Below are positions 22,815 through 35,559 of a stretch of 64,000 nucleotides of DNA, in pieces (the stretch's first letter is position 1; the number at the start of each line of letters is the position of its first letter). The stretch covers positions 317,544-381,543 of the forward strand of contig NW_020289999.1 of NCBI RefSeq assembly GCF_003144195.1, given 5' to 3'. The translations under genes were made by a program, and so were the position numbers. This DNA is from Ceraceosorus guamensis. Its lineage: Eukaryota > Basidiomycota > Exobasidiomycetes > Ceraceosorales > Ceraceosoraceae. The notes beneath the pieces were generated by a model. It was not told the DNA's origin, did no database searches, and worked only from the letters and a program-made list of their open reading frames with translations.

Positions 22815-25800
22815 TCTGCTCTTCAGTGGCGCAATCAGGCTGAGGGTGTATGAATGCGCCGGCACTCGGTATTGGTGGGACCTGGACGTAAGCTGTATGA
22901 ATGCGAGACTTTGCGATCTGTTCGGTATCTGAGATCGCTGAGTAGCGATGCGAGGATGTGAAAATTGACGCGCGGAAGGGGCGACAGGGATGATGTAGTC
23001 ACAGTGGAGCGATGGATGCGGGGATGGTGCTTCTCGATCCAAGGTGTGGTTGTTGCTGTTGATCGCCGATCGGATGCGGGAGGCCGCTCCAGCTAAATCC
23101 CAATCAGAATAAGCGCCATGCGGTGCGATGACCTCTATATACCGGCACTAACCGACTGTCTCAAGCAGAGCCGATGAGCGCGGCCTGCCGTGCAGGGCAG
23201 GGTCATGTGAGCGTCCATATATGCAAACGTCAGCATCCAGCACCTCCGCGTTCACAGCATCCATGCAGCAATCTGAATGATCGCGCCTGCGCCGCACCGC
23301 CTCAGCGCTGCAATTATGATCTAAATTTTGGCCGGCGGAAAGTCTGCGAACATGTCTCGCCTCTGGCTGCCGAGCCGCCCCGCCCGCCGGTTTCGACTAC
23401 TGTGAGCGCCGACTCGAAATTGTTCTCGAACGCCAAAACTCAGCGCGTCTCCCAGTAGCCACAAGGTGGCCTTAGTGTGAATAGAATCGAAGCTCCTAAC
23501 ATGACGATCCAAAGTTCGTGGGTCGTACATCGGAACGATGCTCATCGAAAGGAATCGTCCACGACGCGGACGCTTCCGCCATCTTCGCGGAGTCTGCTGC
23601 AGTGATCAAGGTGTACTTCTCGTGGACATCGCGGACGAACCATAGCTCATCAGTGGGGAATCAGAAGTTCAAGCAGCATCACCCGACTCTTTGAGCCCGA
23701 CGTGATCGTGGCGATGCCTGTTTGAGCCTCTCTTGATCTTGGGCGCTTCGAGACTCAATTTGCTCGCTTCTCACATCTCGGCGAAAATCCAAGATCTTTT
23801 CAAAGTGTTCTCTTGAAGCCGTTCAAAGCCGTGCTTTTCCTGCCGCAGAGCTGCTAGCACTCAATTACCTATCGGAACCTGAGCAGGTCGGAGTAGCTGA
23901 TTTGGAGCGGCGAGTCAGTCACTTTGATGGTAGTCATGCACCTCGGCAAATCGTTTATGTGAATGCATGTCTCACTCACCCTCGGTCGACGGCAGGGTCC
24001 GCTGTGGTAAACACTCGTGACTCCGATCCCCATCAAACGAAGTTCTGTTCTCTCGGGCCCCAAGTCGTGAGACCTAAGACCATGGACATTATTGTGATTG
24101 TACATGATTTTGACAGACAATCCGAGCGTGCTCAGATCGGCGGTGAGACTCAGCATTGCATGACATCTGGCAAGGAGGTCACTGCTCGAAGCTACTTGCC
24201 AGAGCTGTTAGTCCGCATTGTACGCAATGCCGAAGAGACGCGAATGGGCCTCTTTCACGGACAATGTGCTCGCCGCTCGTGAATCACGAACGCTTAATTG
24301 CGTTTCCTCATAACGGCGCGGAGCAAAACTCAGCTGTCCCGCGCGATTGCTCGACTTGTATCAAGGATGGGGGCTCGTGTCTTGCGATTAGGACCAAGTG
24401 AATGTATGGTGAGTCACGGCTGGCTCGCCAGATACTGGCCTGAGCCTAGAGCGGCGCGCGTCGCCGAATCACTGAATGAAAAACCTTTGTAACGGGTGCT
24501 CATTTACAAGCAGGCACGTGCTGTGGTATCAGAAATCTCGCGAACCCTTCGTGACTTGTCATGACTCGCGTTGGAGCGCAGCTACGGTCAGCTGCTGAGT
24601 GAAGCGATTTGTGGTGCAACCCAGCATTCATCAAAGGAAGATGTGATGATCCACGGCGACCAATCCCCGGCACCGAAGAAGTCCTCTCGCCTTTGCGCTT
24701 GGAGGAATCGTCATATATATAGTGTACGGCTGCCCTGCTGCTGCTGCTAATGCTGCTGCTCGGCCAGAGGGCATGGGTGAGTCTGCACACAACCTCTGCA
24801 TGGGTGCATGCATACAAATAGTGTGCTCTGGGCGCATACATGTACACGGTGTGGCTGCTGTCCCGTCGAGGCTGCTCTTCTGCTCCAATAATCGAGTTAT
24901 GCAGGTCAGCAGCGCCACCAGCAGCCCTATAGCACAGCACCCTGAAGCACCTGCAGCATATGCATCAGCACTACCAGCGTGCACCACCACAGCAACGTGA
25001 CCACCAGCTGACGCGCCTCCACCTGCGCGCGCCACGCTTCTGCTTCGCTAACGCGGCAACTCAGCTCGGCTTCTCGTCGATGAAGAAAAAGCACGCGCGC
25101 AAGAACGGGCCGTGAGTTGAGGTTTGTCTGACGCCGTGATCGCTCCCAGACGCGCTGCTGGTAAATTAACGAACAACGACTTGATCGATCGATCTCGAGT
25201 CAAGAGGCCCAGCCACGCCGAGCGCGCGATTTCGCCATCGCGAGGGGACCGAGAGACGTGGGAGCAAGAGAGGACACGCTACATGATATGCGAGGCATCC
25301 TTGCTGCGACCGTTGCGTGTGTCGGTGTCAGGGACCCTTTGAGCGTTGCGTACATGCTGTTCATGCAGCAAGCAGGGCGGCATGTGTACGGCAATAAGCA
25401 CGAATCGTCAACTGCTTGGACTCATGTCTGTCATCAGCATAGATGCGATTCGACCGTGATTAAGGGATGACGGCGGAGCGACTTGCGCCCGAGGATACCA
25501 TCGTCTCATAAGTCTTGAGTCGTGTGTGTATACAAAGCAGCAACACGCGTGCGCGCGCGGCGGGAGGACGCTGTTCGCCTAGCTGTCGCGCGCGCTTGAT
25601 GTAACTTGGTACGTGCTGTGCGAAAAATTAAACGTCGACGCGCGGCTGCATGCAATCCGTCAGCAGCGTATGTGTAGCGCGCGCGTGTCGTTGGGGCCGC
25701 GCCTTGCGACGTTACGTCCCGACCAGCAAGGGGGGGGGCTGAACAGGCGAAAGTGCAATCAGTGAATCATCGTCCGAACGCGTGCTTGCTTGTTTGCCTT

Positions 25801-26589
25801 GCTACCCGATCAGTTCCCTCTTCAGTTCAGACCAAAAGACGATGTTGATGATCTGCTTACTCCTGGCATAAGAGACAAAGCTCTCTTCTCACGGCTTTGC
25901 GCCACGGCTTTCTTGGCTCCGATCATTTTAAGCTTCTTGCCAACTTGTCTTCTATCGCTTCGCCTCGCACCCCCTCCTATCCTTACCCCTGGGTAGCGTA
26001 GCGGTGAGAGTCAACAGAGAGCATCTTTCATCCTATCCTTCACCTATTCAGCCCACTTTGGGTCTTGTCCAAATCACTGCAACTTCCAACTTGCTTTCTT
26101 CAGAAGCACTTCATTGGCATTCGACTTCATCTTCATTGCAGTCAAAACATCTCATGAGATCTCGACCCGCAACAGTGTACCACCTTGCCACTCGAGCTCG
26201 TCTCGCAATTCAGGTCATCAATCCTTGTAGCACGCAGTGAGTGGCTGAAAGATGCAGTGATAGAGCGCCAGAGAGCGCCAGCAATAGCGTCTGTGCTCAC
26301 GCGTCGCTCTTCTTGCAAACCTTCCGAGTCTTGCAGCCTCCCAAAAGCACTTTACGAGCTCTGCCACAAAGCGCCGCTGACGCTCGGCTGCGTGGTCTAG
26401 TCAGCTCCTCAGACGCTACCCAGACGCGACCCTTACACTACTGGAGGCTCTCATTTGCTGTCAGGCTTCATTTGCGGGACAGGTATCTCGAACAGGCTAT
26501 CAGGAAGGGCAGGCTGTCCACCGCGCTGGCCGCTCCTTCACCGACGCGACGTGGACTTGCTGATCATCCTTTAGCTGCGGCGAGCTGTG
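22815..26589. other. Long divergent intergenic region
   Basis: About 3.8 kb between two divergent starts. It contains a perfect TCGTGAATCACGA palindrome (24277-24289), a CTG-rich block (24735-24761), an 8-base G run (25731-25738) and, from about 25780, pyrimidine-rich sequence that probably forms the promoter and 5' leader of the next gene. A TATATA box at 23136-23141 faces the MAM3-like gene. No gene was recognised. Confidence 0.5.
24277..24289. repeat. Dispersed 13-bp palindrome TCGTGAATCACGA
   Basis: Second perfect copy of the word found at 1500-1512, again intergenic. Confidence 0.7.
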
Positions 26590-29500
26590 ATGGCAAATTC
26601 CCCCCGTTTCGCGTCTTTCGAGATGCAGGCGAGGCAGCGGACCCCCGATCCAGCTGGCGCCTCGCAATTCTCCACCCGTCCTCCACGAGAGCATCTCAAT
26701 CGCGCCGAGGCCCCCTCGAACCTCAGTCTGGTTCGGACCCCTTTGGGCGCTGGCGCAAATGGGACGTCGCCTGCCAGCGCTCCTCCGAGCGCTCGAAGCA
26801 TCTCTAGTCGCACGGGTTATAGCCGGACGCCTGGTTTCAGCACTCGCAGGCTGCCTTCCAGACTCGCAGGGAGTTTGCAGGCGGAAAGAGGAGTCAGCTC
26901 AGCTGTCAGCGCGCACCGTTCACCCGAACCTCACTCGCCCATCTACTTCATCACTGCTGTCCCGCCGCTCGAGTAAGTCATCCTTGCGGTGCTCCAACTC
27001 GCGACCAGCGGGATCGGTGGGTCCTGACTGACCATGTCCTCTTGCTTTGATGCCCTCTCAGGCTTCCCACCGATCCTCCTCATCCGCGCAACCTTTCCAT
27101 TGCAGGAAGCGCTAGCCACCGACGGCGAGGCGTTCTCTTGCCCCTGTATCCAACGCTTGGTGGACAGCTATATGCCATCGCGCGCGAATGTGGACTACCT
27201 TCTATCGGCGGTTTGGCGGTCTTTCTCTGCGACGACGGAGAGGGCAACCTGGGTCCCCGAATTGGCGAGGCAGCGTGGGCATCGTTGTGGTCCCGCTATT
27301 TCGAGGAGGAAAGCTCGCCGGACGAGGCATTTGGGCGCCACCATGCCGCTCGGGGTCACGATCGCATGCCGAGCGAGCTCTCCGGACAGTCACACAGCGC
27401 CAGCTCTCGATCTAGGGAAGAGTACGGGTCGAACGTTGAGTCTGACGAATTCGATCGGTCCGTGTTGAAGCGCGCGTCCCCAGCGCAGCCCCGGCATGTC
27501 AGTTCCGAATACCCACTCACAGCACACGAGGATGGCTATGGCCTCACGCAAGCACGAAGAGAGGCACGGAACTCGAGTCGCAGGAGCGTTTCCCGCACAT
27601 CGCAAGCGAGTCGCAATCGGAGTGAAGTTCAATCAGGTCGCTTGCCAATCGTGGGTCGCATAGAATGGATGGTGGAGGAGCACAAAGCACCATGGTGGCC
27701 GCAGTATCTAGACGGAGCCGAAAAGCGGCCTTTGGCAAGCGCGAAATCCTCCACCTCTGCTGTAGGCGGCAGGAGGAGCCTACACCTGGGCGTACCTGAG
27801 CGCACGGGACGAGACGCCTACCAGGTACCGGCAACAGTGCCGAGTCAGCCAGTAGCGGCATTGCGCTCGACTGGCTCTAGTGATGCCCTGCGCTCGATTG
27901 TATCGGACGCGGCGACGCCTCTCAATGAAGCCTCGATGAGCCAGCGAAGTTCGCCCCTTCACCAGCCATCACCAGGTGCGCTTGACGCCGATGAAAGGCT
28001 TAGCTCCGGATCTTCAGACGAGCAACTTGGACGTCGAACCAGCTTCGCCACGTCCAGGGACAGAATTGACTCCTTCTCGCCTCGCACGCAACCGCCGGAC
28101 GCGCCAACCATGCTCGGCTTCACGCAGCTAGAGGATGAAGGTGAAACTCCATCGACTGAGCGAGCCACCTGGCAGCACATCACTCAGGAGTCTGAAGCAG
28201 GCAACAGCACCCCTGTCGGAGAGGTCATCCCTGGAACACAACATATGCATGCATCGCCAGCGCCAGCACCCAGTCCAGATGCCATGGGCGTGCAGCAAAG
28301 TGAAACACACACTAAGGGCTTGGACGATTCCGCTCGCTCGCCTCTCACACGATCCGGTAAAACGAGAGCTGCTAGCCATCGGTTCGATCTGTTCGCCAAC
28401 ACTGATGAGGAGGTACTCGCGGAGATGCATGATGTGCGCTCCTTGCCCGGGCCAGAGTTGGCCAGGCAAGCACGGCGGACAGGCGGCGATTTGACTTTTA
28501 CGGATCAAAGTGCAATCACCTCGGCTCAAGAGCAGCGCAGTCGTCTCTCTGCTGACGCGACCTCAGCGCTCCGTCTCAGCAGAACAATGTCCGCTCGCGC
28601 CGTAACTCCCAATCACGCGCAGTCTTCATCAACAGAGCTGTATGCGAGCCCATCGCGCGGTGGGAACGCCGCAGTGCAAGACTGGATCACGAGCACCGCG
28701 CGCTCACCTCAGCTCAAAAGGCGATCGGCCCTTGCAGGCGAGCTGAAATTGGATGCCAGAGAGGATGACCATGGCGAGGATGCTTACGAGGGCGAGCTTG
28801 ACCCTCAAGACGACGTCCTGGATGTAGTCTCGCTTTGGGCTCGAAGTGTTACCACTGGTGGAGCAACTTCGGCCGAGCTCCCACCGCCACCCGTAGTGTT
28901 GCACGAAGGACCCACGGAAGAGAGCGCGCCAGCTGCTGCTAACGAAGCTGCAAAGACCGCAGAGACCGGCCAGCTATCTCTACTCAGTCCCATCGCTCTT
29001 GATGCGAGTGGGACATTCGAAGGCCCACGACCTTCGCTCGGAGACCTTGCCAGCGGTCAATCGCCATCTGAGCCAGCCGACGCGGAGCAGCTGGCTGCGA
29101 AGCTTAGCCCCGCAGGCGCGAATGATTCATCTGCCAACGTGGGAGGTAGTGTACCAAAGACTCCGAACATGTCCCTCACTCCTCTCTCGGCTCCGCAGCT
29201 TCATCCACACTCGCCTGGCGCAAGCAGCTCTACAGACGTCTCGGACACGCTCATGGACATGGAGCGTGCGCTCGACTTGCTCTCTCCTGCAGCGTCCGCG
29301 GACCCTCGCTCGCCAGCGATAGGCACACCCAGCATCAATGCGGATTGGCGAAAAGGGGCGCTCTCGTCCCGCGATGATCTCGCCAAAGCCCGCACATTGT
29401 CGACTTCAGTGACGCCAAGTCCTCGATGGCTCTCCGCTCGCGGTCTGCGTCATTCGCAAGCAGTGGGTTCGTCCTCACGATCCAGAGATGTTGAGGTGGT

Positions 29501-31994
29501 CAGACCCGCCTCGGCTTCAGCTGCCCAAGGTATGCGGGCTCCGCGCCGGTCGGAAATTTTGATGCCAGGCAGCGCGAAGGAGCTAGCACTCCGCGTCAGG
29601 GATGTTCCTGGATATGGAAGCAGCAACGATTCGCACAGCTCTTCAATCCCGAACAGCGCAATCGCGCAGGAATTTGGATTGGCTCCCACGCCTCTATCAC
29701 TCGCCGAGTTGGAAGAGGATGACCAATCTTCCAGCTTGACACACCGATTCGAGGGCGTAGTTCCCCGCGCAAATGCGGACGATCCTGAGCAGGAACGTGA
29801 ATCTGATCACGAAGAGCCAGCAGCCCTGGACAGATCAGCCACGACAACATGGCAAACGAGCCCTGGGAGCGGACAGAGGGGTGACATGCTATCCAACAGC
29901 TCGAAGCGCGCCTCCCAGACCGACGACGCTTCACATGAGGAAGAAAGCCGTGAGGCTTCAAGCAAGCCCACCTCCCCGGCTCAATCCACCACTCTACTCA
30001 CCTCACTATCGCCAATCAACCACGCGGCTCAGAAACGCCACGATGAAGATGCGCGCAGCGCGAGTTCAATGGAGCAGGCTCAAGAACTTGTGGCCACTCC
30101 AGTTGCTCAACTCCCAGATGAAGCGCTACCACTGTCTCACCACGACTTGTCAACGCCACAGCCTCCCAAACAAGAGACGTTGGGAGCTAAAGTCGGGACC
30201 GCGTCCTCGCAGACTGACTCAGTCGAAGAGACTACAATTCTGACTGAGCGCACAGGGCTTCTTGACAATAGTCAATCGACCGACTCCTACTTTCCACAAG
30301 ATTCCCGGTCGGGTCCGACTCTGGTGCAGAAAGCGCTCGAATCTGCTACGAATCTGGAGCTTGACGAGTGTACTGCAGAAGAGGCTGTTGAGCGCACCCC
30401 AGTCGTCAGAAGTGGGTGGGACCCGATTCCCGGAGTTTCGCCGCGCCAGAACCAGTACACCCAAACCTCACAAGCAAGCGATGTTAGCGATTCTGATGAT
30501 GGCTCAGAAGACGATGAGGACCAGACGGTGGACGATATCAGTGAGATCTTAGCCAGCGATATCGAAGCCGCGCCATTACCTCCAGAAGATCGAGCCTCGC
30601 TTGGAATGGCTCACGAGCGTCAAGAGTCCGCTTCTTCCTTCGTGCACGGTCCCAAGAGCATTCGAAGCATGATTCGCGGCGAATCTTTTGCAGCGTCAAG
30701 CGCTGGACAACTGAGCTTGAACGCTAGCCCAAGCTCACGCGGTCCTCCGCTTGCAGAAACGGAAACCAGTCCGCCCAAAGTCACGTCGACAGTCTTGAGT
30801 CCCTCTTCGATCTCGGAAGAGACGTCCTTATTGCCTGCATCCGCCGCTGGCGCTACGGAACTGCCTCCTGCAGCTCCGTCATCCGCGAGTGAGGATGAAT
30901 CTCAAAGCGAGGATCAGTGGAGTCAAGACGGAAGCGCTGCGGACGATGCGCGGCGGCTCACGATCTCGCGATTCAGCCACTCTGGTGCGCGTCCGAACTC
31001 TCACAACAGCGCTCTCGCCAACAACTTTGCTCTCGATGAGTACCTGGGCAGTGCGAGCGACTTTGGACAAGTGAGGCCCAGAGATGAACCGCTCGCGGTG
31101 GAAAGTCCAGTAGACACATCCGAGCCTGTCCCGAGCCTTTCTGGTGCCAGCGCTTCTATTTCTGTCGATGCAACAGCACCCTCGACTTCTCACACCTTCT
31201 TCCTTCAGAAGCCAGCGGTCGAAGAGGACCATTCCTCGACCGACGATGAAGGGAGCATCGACGGGAGGCTAGCAGAAATGCTGGAAAGGATCCCCAAGTT
31301 CAGCGAGCATCGGCGATCGTCCCAGCTCGACCCAACAGAGCCTACGCGCTCGTCTCCATCCACGATGCCACACGAGTCTCTCGAGGCGATGAGAGCTTCT
31401 ACTCACAGCGCAGTGAGGAATGCTTTGGGCAATTGGAGTCACGAACGTGTACCGTCGGAATTTTCCTCGGGCAGCAGCGCCTATGATTCCTATCGAGTTG
31501 CCCAGCAGCGAGCTTCGCGTGGCTCTGCCTCGCCATCGTCTCGCAGCGCTAGTCCACAGTCACGGCGCCCTTCTACTACAGAAGTGCAGCCATGGGCGAA
31601 GGCAAAAGGCGCAGAGCTGGCCGCGTCTCCAGGAGCAAGACTCGCTAGTCCCAACGCTCGGTTCCGTGCTCTTCCCCCAAGTCCGAGCCTGATAGCCCAT
31701 CAGGCGCAGCCGTTGTCGCCTGCCTCGGCGAGCCCATTGTCACAGTCCTGGCGTGGGGCCGAGTCTGGGGCGTCGACGACGGTCGCTGTCCCGCCAATCG
31801 ACCTTGCCGACCACGCGCATTCTCCGCTCAGCGCTACGACCTCAAACTCTCACACCCTCATCGACCCCCTGTCCCGCCTCGACTCGGATTCACATGTCTC
31901 GAGCAGAGACAAGAATTCGGCACTGTCATCGGACGGTCCGTTCGCCCTTGATCGCCTGCACTCAGCACATACAGACCTGTCGGAGCTCGCCTAG
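26590..31994 (+). CDS. Giant disordered fungal protein with a conserved N-terminal module
   Basis: Two exons (26590-26972, 27062-31994) encode 1771 residues. The intron has a GTAAGT donor, a CTGAC branch site near 27027 and a CTCAG acceptor, and it joins GA to G in frame. The only folded-looking part is the N-terminal module at about 118-210. It begins SPIYFITAVPPLE, continues through LLPLYPTLGGQLYAIAREC and GLPSIGGLAVFL, and ends near GPRIGEAAWASLWSRYF. I believe this motif set recurs in a family of uncharacterised fungal proteins, but I cannot name it. The remaining 1500 residues are Ser/Pro/Ala/Glu-rich with many SP, TP and RxxS sites and acidic runs (DDGSEDDEDQ). There are no membrane segments. 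This composition suggests a scaffold or a phosphorylation-regulated protein. Start choice: first ATG of the open frame; an unseen upstream exon cannot be excluded. Confidence 0.75.
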
Positions 31995-34900
31995 ACCGAC
32001 ATCTTGTACAAAGTGTTTCCACTTCGAAAGCACCGGGCACTTTCCGCGACGTAGTCAACACATCTTGAACGCTTCTGGAAGTCGCTGGCGACCCAGTAGC
32101 GTGCATCATTTCCAGCATCTCCAGTCAGACGCAATTACCGGCTTGGCCCGTGGCAAGCCGCGAAGCAGCGCCATCGACGGCTTTAACCACGCATCGTTCC
32201 GCGAGTCTAACGCAACCTAAATCTACATCACCACTAGCACGTTGAGACCTCGATTTCCCTTGTATCGTCGCCCAAAAAGAGTCCCGCTTAATCGCCATCC
32301 TGTATCTTGCTCCGCAACAACATCCCATGCGCAATCAAAAGAGCCGAATGGACTGTGACGTCCTGCGCGCTATTTGTGTCTCTCTCGAGCTTCGGAGCGG
32401 GGCGAAGTTGATGCGAGCGTCTGGCACGCCTTTTGCCTACAATCCCGCAGTTGGAAAGCTGGCTTAGCGTCGCACGCGACCAGCCTCAAGCGCCACGCGC
32501 TCTGTCATACCATGAAGTCCGAACGAGCACTCACGCGCTTCCAAGCGCGACTCGAGGAGGGCGATACATGACTGGATCAGCTCTCGAGCGAGAGCGGCTG
32601 AATGCACAACCGCACCGCTCGGTGGTTGTACCGCCTAGCTTCGCTGCAGCAGCCTAAGTGACAAGTACACAATGTGAATGGGGTTCCCGATTCACATTTG
32701 TGATTTGATTTGGTGGCGGAGCATGAACGCTAGCGTACACGCGCACGCTCATCCTGCATCATGCGCGCCGACCGCTGCGTTGGATACATCACTTCGCTGC
32801 TGGGCCGCTGAGCCCGAATCGCGATCGATTCTTGATTCTCCCTTCCTCCCTTCGTAGGCTCGTGACTCACAATTGCTGGAAGGAAATGTCGAATGTTAGT
32901 GTGGCGAGGCTGCTCACATCAGGATCAAGTCAAGAGCGCGGCGACCCTGCCGCCCTGCTGCCCCGATGCTGCGCTGCATGCCTCGCCAAATTTCAGCACG
33001 TGCGTGTGCGTGGCGGGGATGAACCCATTCACATTCTTGACTGCTAATGCGGATACGCCGCTCGGCCGTCTCGTACTTGACGCCGTACGTAATCTCTTGA
33101 GACGGACGAAGCGCTCCTCGTATACACGTTCCGGTCATGTGAAGCTGAGCCTCGCGAATGATCGAGGGACGGCAAAGCGGCATGATCTCGTAATGCGAGC
33201 AAGGCGCAGTAAACATCGACGACGTTTGCGCGCCGATGCTTGCCCGCGCATCCTGCGAGGTAGGCTCACCGGACACCGAAGTCGAAGGGTCTGCTGATAG
33301 GTACACACGGTGCCTGGCTCACATATCGCTGCACCCGCCTCTATTGTGCCTGCCGATCCCACCAACACATGCTTCGCCTGTATTGTCCGAGGGCGCCGAG
33401 GCCGGGGAGAACGGCTGGTTCATATTCACATTGTTGCAGCGGCTCGACCGGATATGCATGGCCGCTTGTTCAGTCGTGCGGGCCTCTTCAAACGATCCTT
33501 GCGCACGTAGAGGGGCACACAGCGCCGCGCAAACGTGGATGGAGATCGGCGATGTCACGCTTTGGAGCCCTGATCGAACGCTCCCCGCGGCATTTGCATG
33601 GCGAATTTGTCCAGATTGTCAGCGGCCCAAAGAAACATGTTCAGTCTGAGTGCGCTAAGCAAGCGTGAGGCCCGAACTGCTAAAGCCGCGAGTGATGCCA
33701 TCGTTTGCTGATAGTAGTAGTCACGAGTGGCAGAAGCGAGATTGAGGATTGTGGATCACCAAGAGAAAAGGCATAGCCAGACCTTGTCGAAATCTGGCTC
33801 GGTCTGACGAAAGCCCAAGATTGACAGTCGCGAGCACCACCATCACTCTCCTCTCCTCTCCTCTCCTCTCCTCTCCTCACGTCTTCTCTCTTCACCTCTC
33901 CAGTATCCCCACAACCTCTTTCATCTCGCCGCTACAAGCTACTCCGCCGTCCCACTCCCACTGTTTCATCATCAACGTGATCTTGGCGGTCTCGTTCAGA
34001 ATCCCAGCTCACCTATTTCCGGTCTTACCAAGCGGTCAAAGACTTTCAATCTCATCAGCAGCTAGCAGCCAGCAGCCAGCAACGCACTTCCACTCGCTCT
34101 CTAACAATCCCAACTCCTCGCCCGCCCTTCGATCCAGCCTCGAGCTTGACTAGTCATTCAAGGTGCGTGTTCGAGGATTCAATCAATGTCAATCGATGCT
34201 GTCGGTCCGACGAGAGCGAGGAGATAGGCAGGACGGCGCCAAAGCCGCGTGCGTGGCTGTTGCTCAGCGAGCGTTCGCGTTGCATCCAGGTGCCTTAGCT
34301 GCTGAACGAGGCAGGAGGGCCGGGCGCGTCGCATCATATGACGAAGCACAGCACTGAAGACGCGCGCGTGCGGATCCGCACTGATTCACACGCGTCGAAA
34401 AGTGAGACAAAGGCCTCGAGGGCGGCATCAGCAGCAAGCGTATAGCGTTGTCTCACATTTCGATAAGCGCGATCGAAGTGTTGAGCCGCATGACGGTGGC
34501 TGCGCGGGAGAAGTGCATCTGTTTGTCGCGGTGGCCATATAATCATTTCGATTGATTGCGGTGCTTCAGCGAGGTCCAGCAGGTTGTGTTTAGCAAGCTG
34601 CTGCTGGTGTGGAACAAGGCTCAGGGAGGTGCATGGCCGACATCAGCGCAATGTGAATGGCGCCCGGTCGCTCGTCGCATGCGCATTCGCTTGCCGAGGT
34701 GTGGAGAAGCTCGCGTACGCATGAACTCCGATGCAAGAGCGTATGCAGTAAGCGCAGCGTCCAGTCTTGGCTTCGGCCTCTGGAAGGCCCTCTCATCAGT
34801 GACGTGCTCCGCTCCGCCATTGCGCTCCGGTGTGGATCCCTCTTGAGGATAGCCTCTAACCTCGCACCGTCGATAAAGGCCTTTCCGGCCGCAGACCGAA

Positions 34901-35559
34901 GGCTGGCGAAGCAGAGAAGTCGTGAGCGATTGCCGATTGTCGGCACTGCTTCAGCGGTTCCTACATGTGGCTGTGGCGGTGCTCAGCGATAGATGCTGCT
35001 TATGCATTAGTGATGCGCGGCTGAACGCAGCCAAGAGAGGCTGGATGCCGGCGAGCGAGATATGCCGGGAGCGCAGATGACGCAGCTATAGCTCGCCTCT
35101 TTGACTCACAAAGTCGGCGCGGGGGTCGGGGTCTTTGGTGCGGAGTTACTCGTACAACTCGTTTCGTTGCCGCTCGCCACAAGTTCTATTCTTCCAGTCG
35201 AGCCCGCATGCAAGTGCGGGGACCAGCACCCCTGGCTTTGGCAGAGCATGCCTTCTTGACTATAGCAACTACAATCTCCACTCGTCCGTGTTGCTGGCCT
35301 CGGTGTGGTGTAGCGAATAGCTGACCTAGGCCGATCTTTCCACACTCCGTGTCACACCTCATTGAGAAGACGAAGTCTTTTCAATCAATTCCGTGCATCC
35401 ACTCAAGCGCACGTTAGACCGCAACGCCCCCTCAACTTCGGCTACAATCCCAAATTTCGAGCCTCATGACCAGTCAAATGCCACGCCGTTCGCGTTGAAC
35501 GCATCAGGATCACCTGCAAGGCCACTTGACCCAGAATTGCGCACTCATCTTCCTTCGCC
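31995..35559. other. Intergenic, no gene recognised
   Basis: About 3.6 kb between two genes on the plus strand. Includes a TCTCC tandem repeat (33846-33877), followed by C/T-rich sequence to about 34150 that looks like a fungal promoter or leader but precedes no gene I can see before 35560. Half-sites of the dispersed palindrome occur near 32870 and 33718. Open frames here are short and mutually overlapping. Confidence 0.5.
33846..33877. repeat. TCTCC pentanucleotide repeat
   Basis: About six perfect CTCTC/TCTCC units inside a pyrimidine-rich stretch. Confidence 0.9.
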
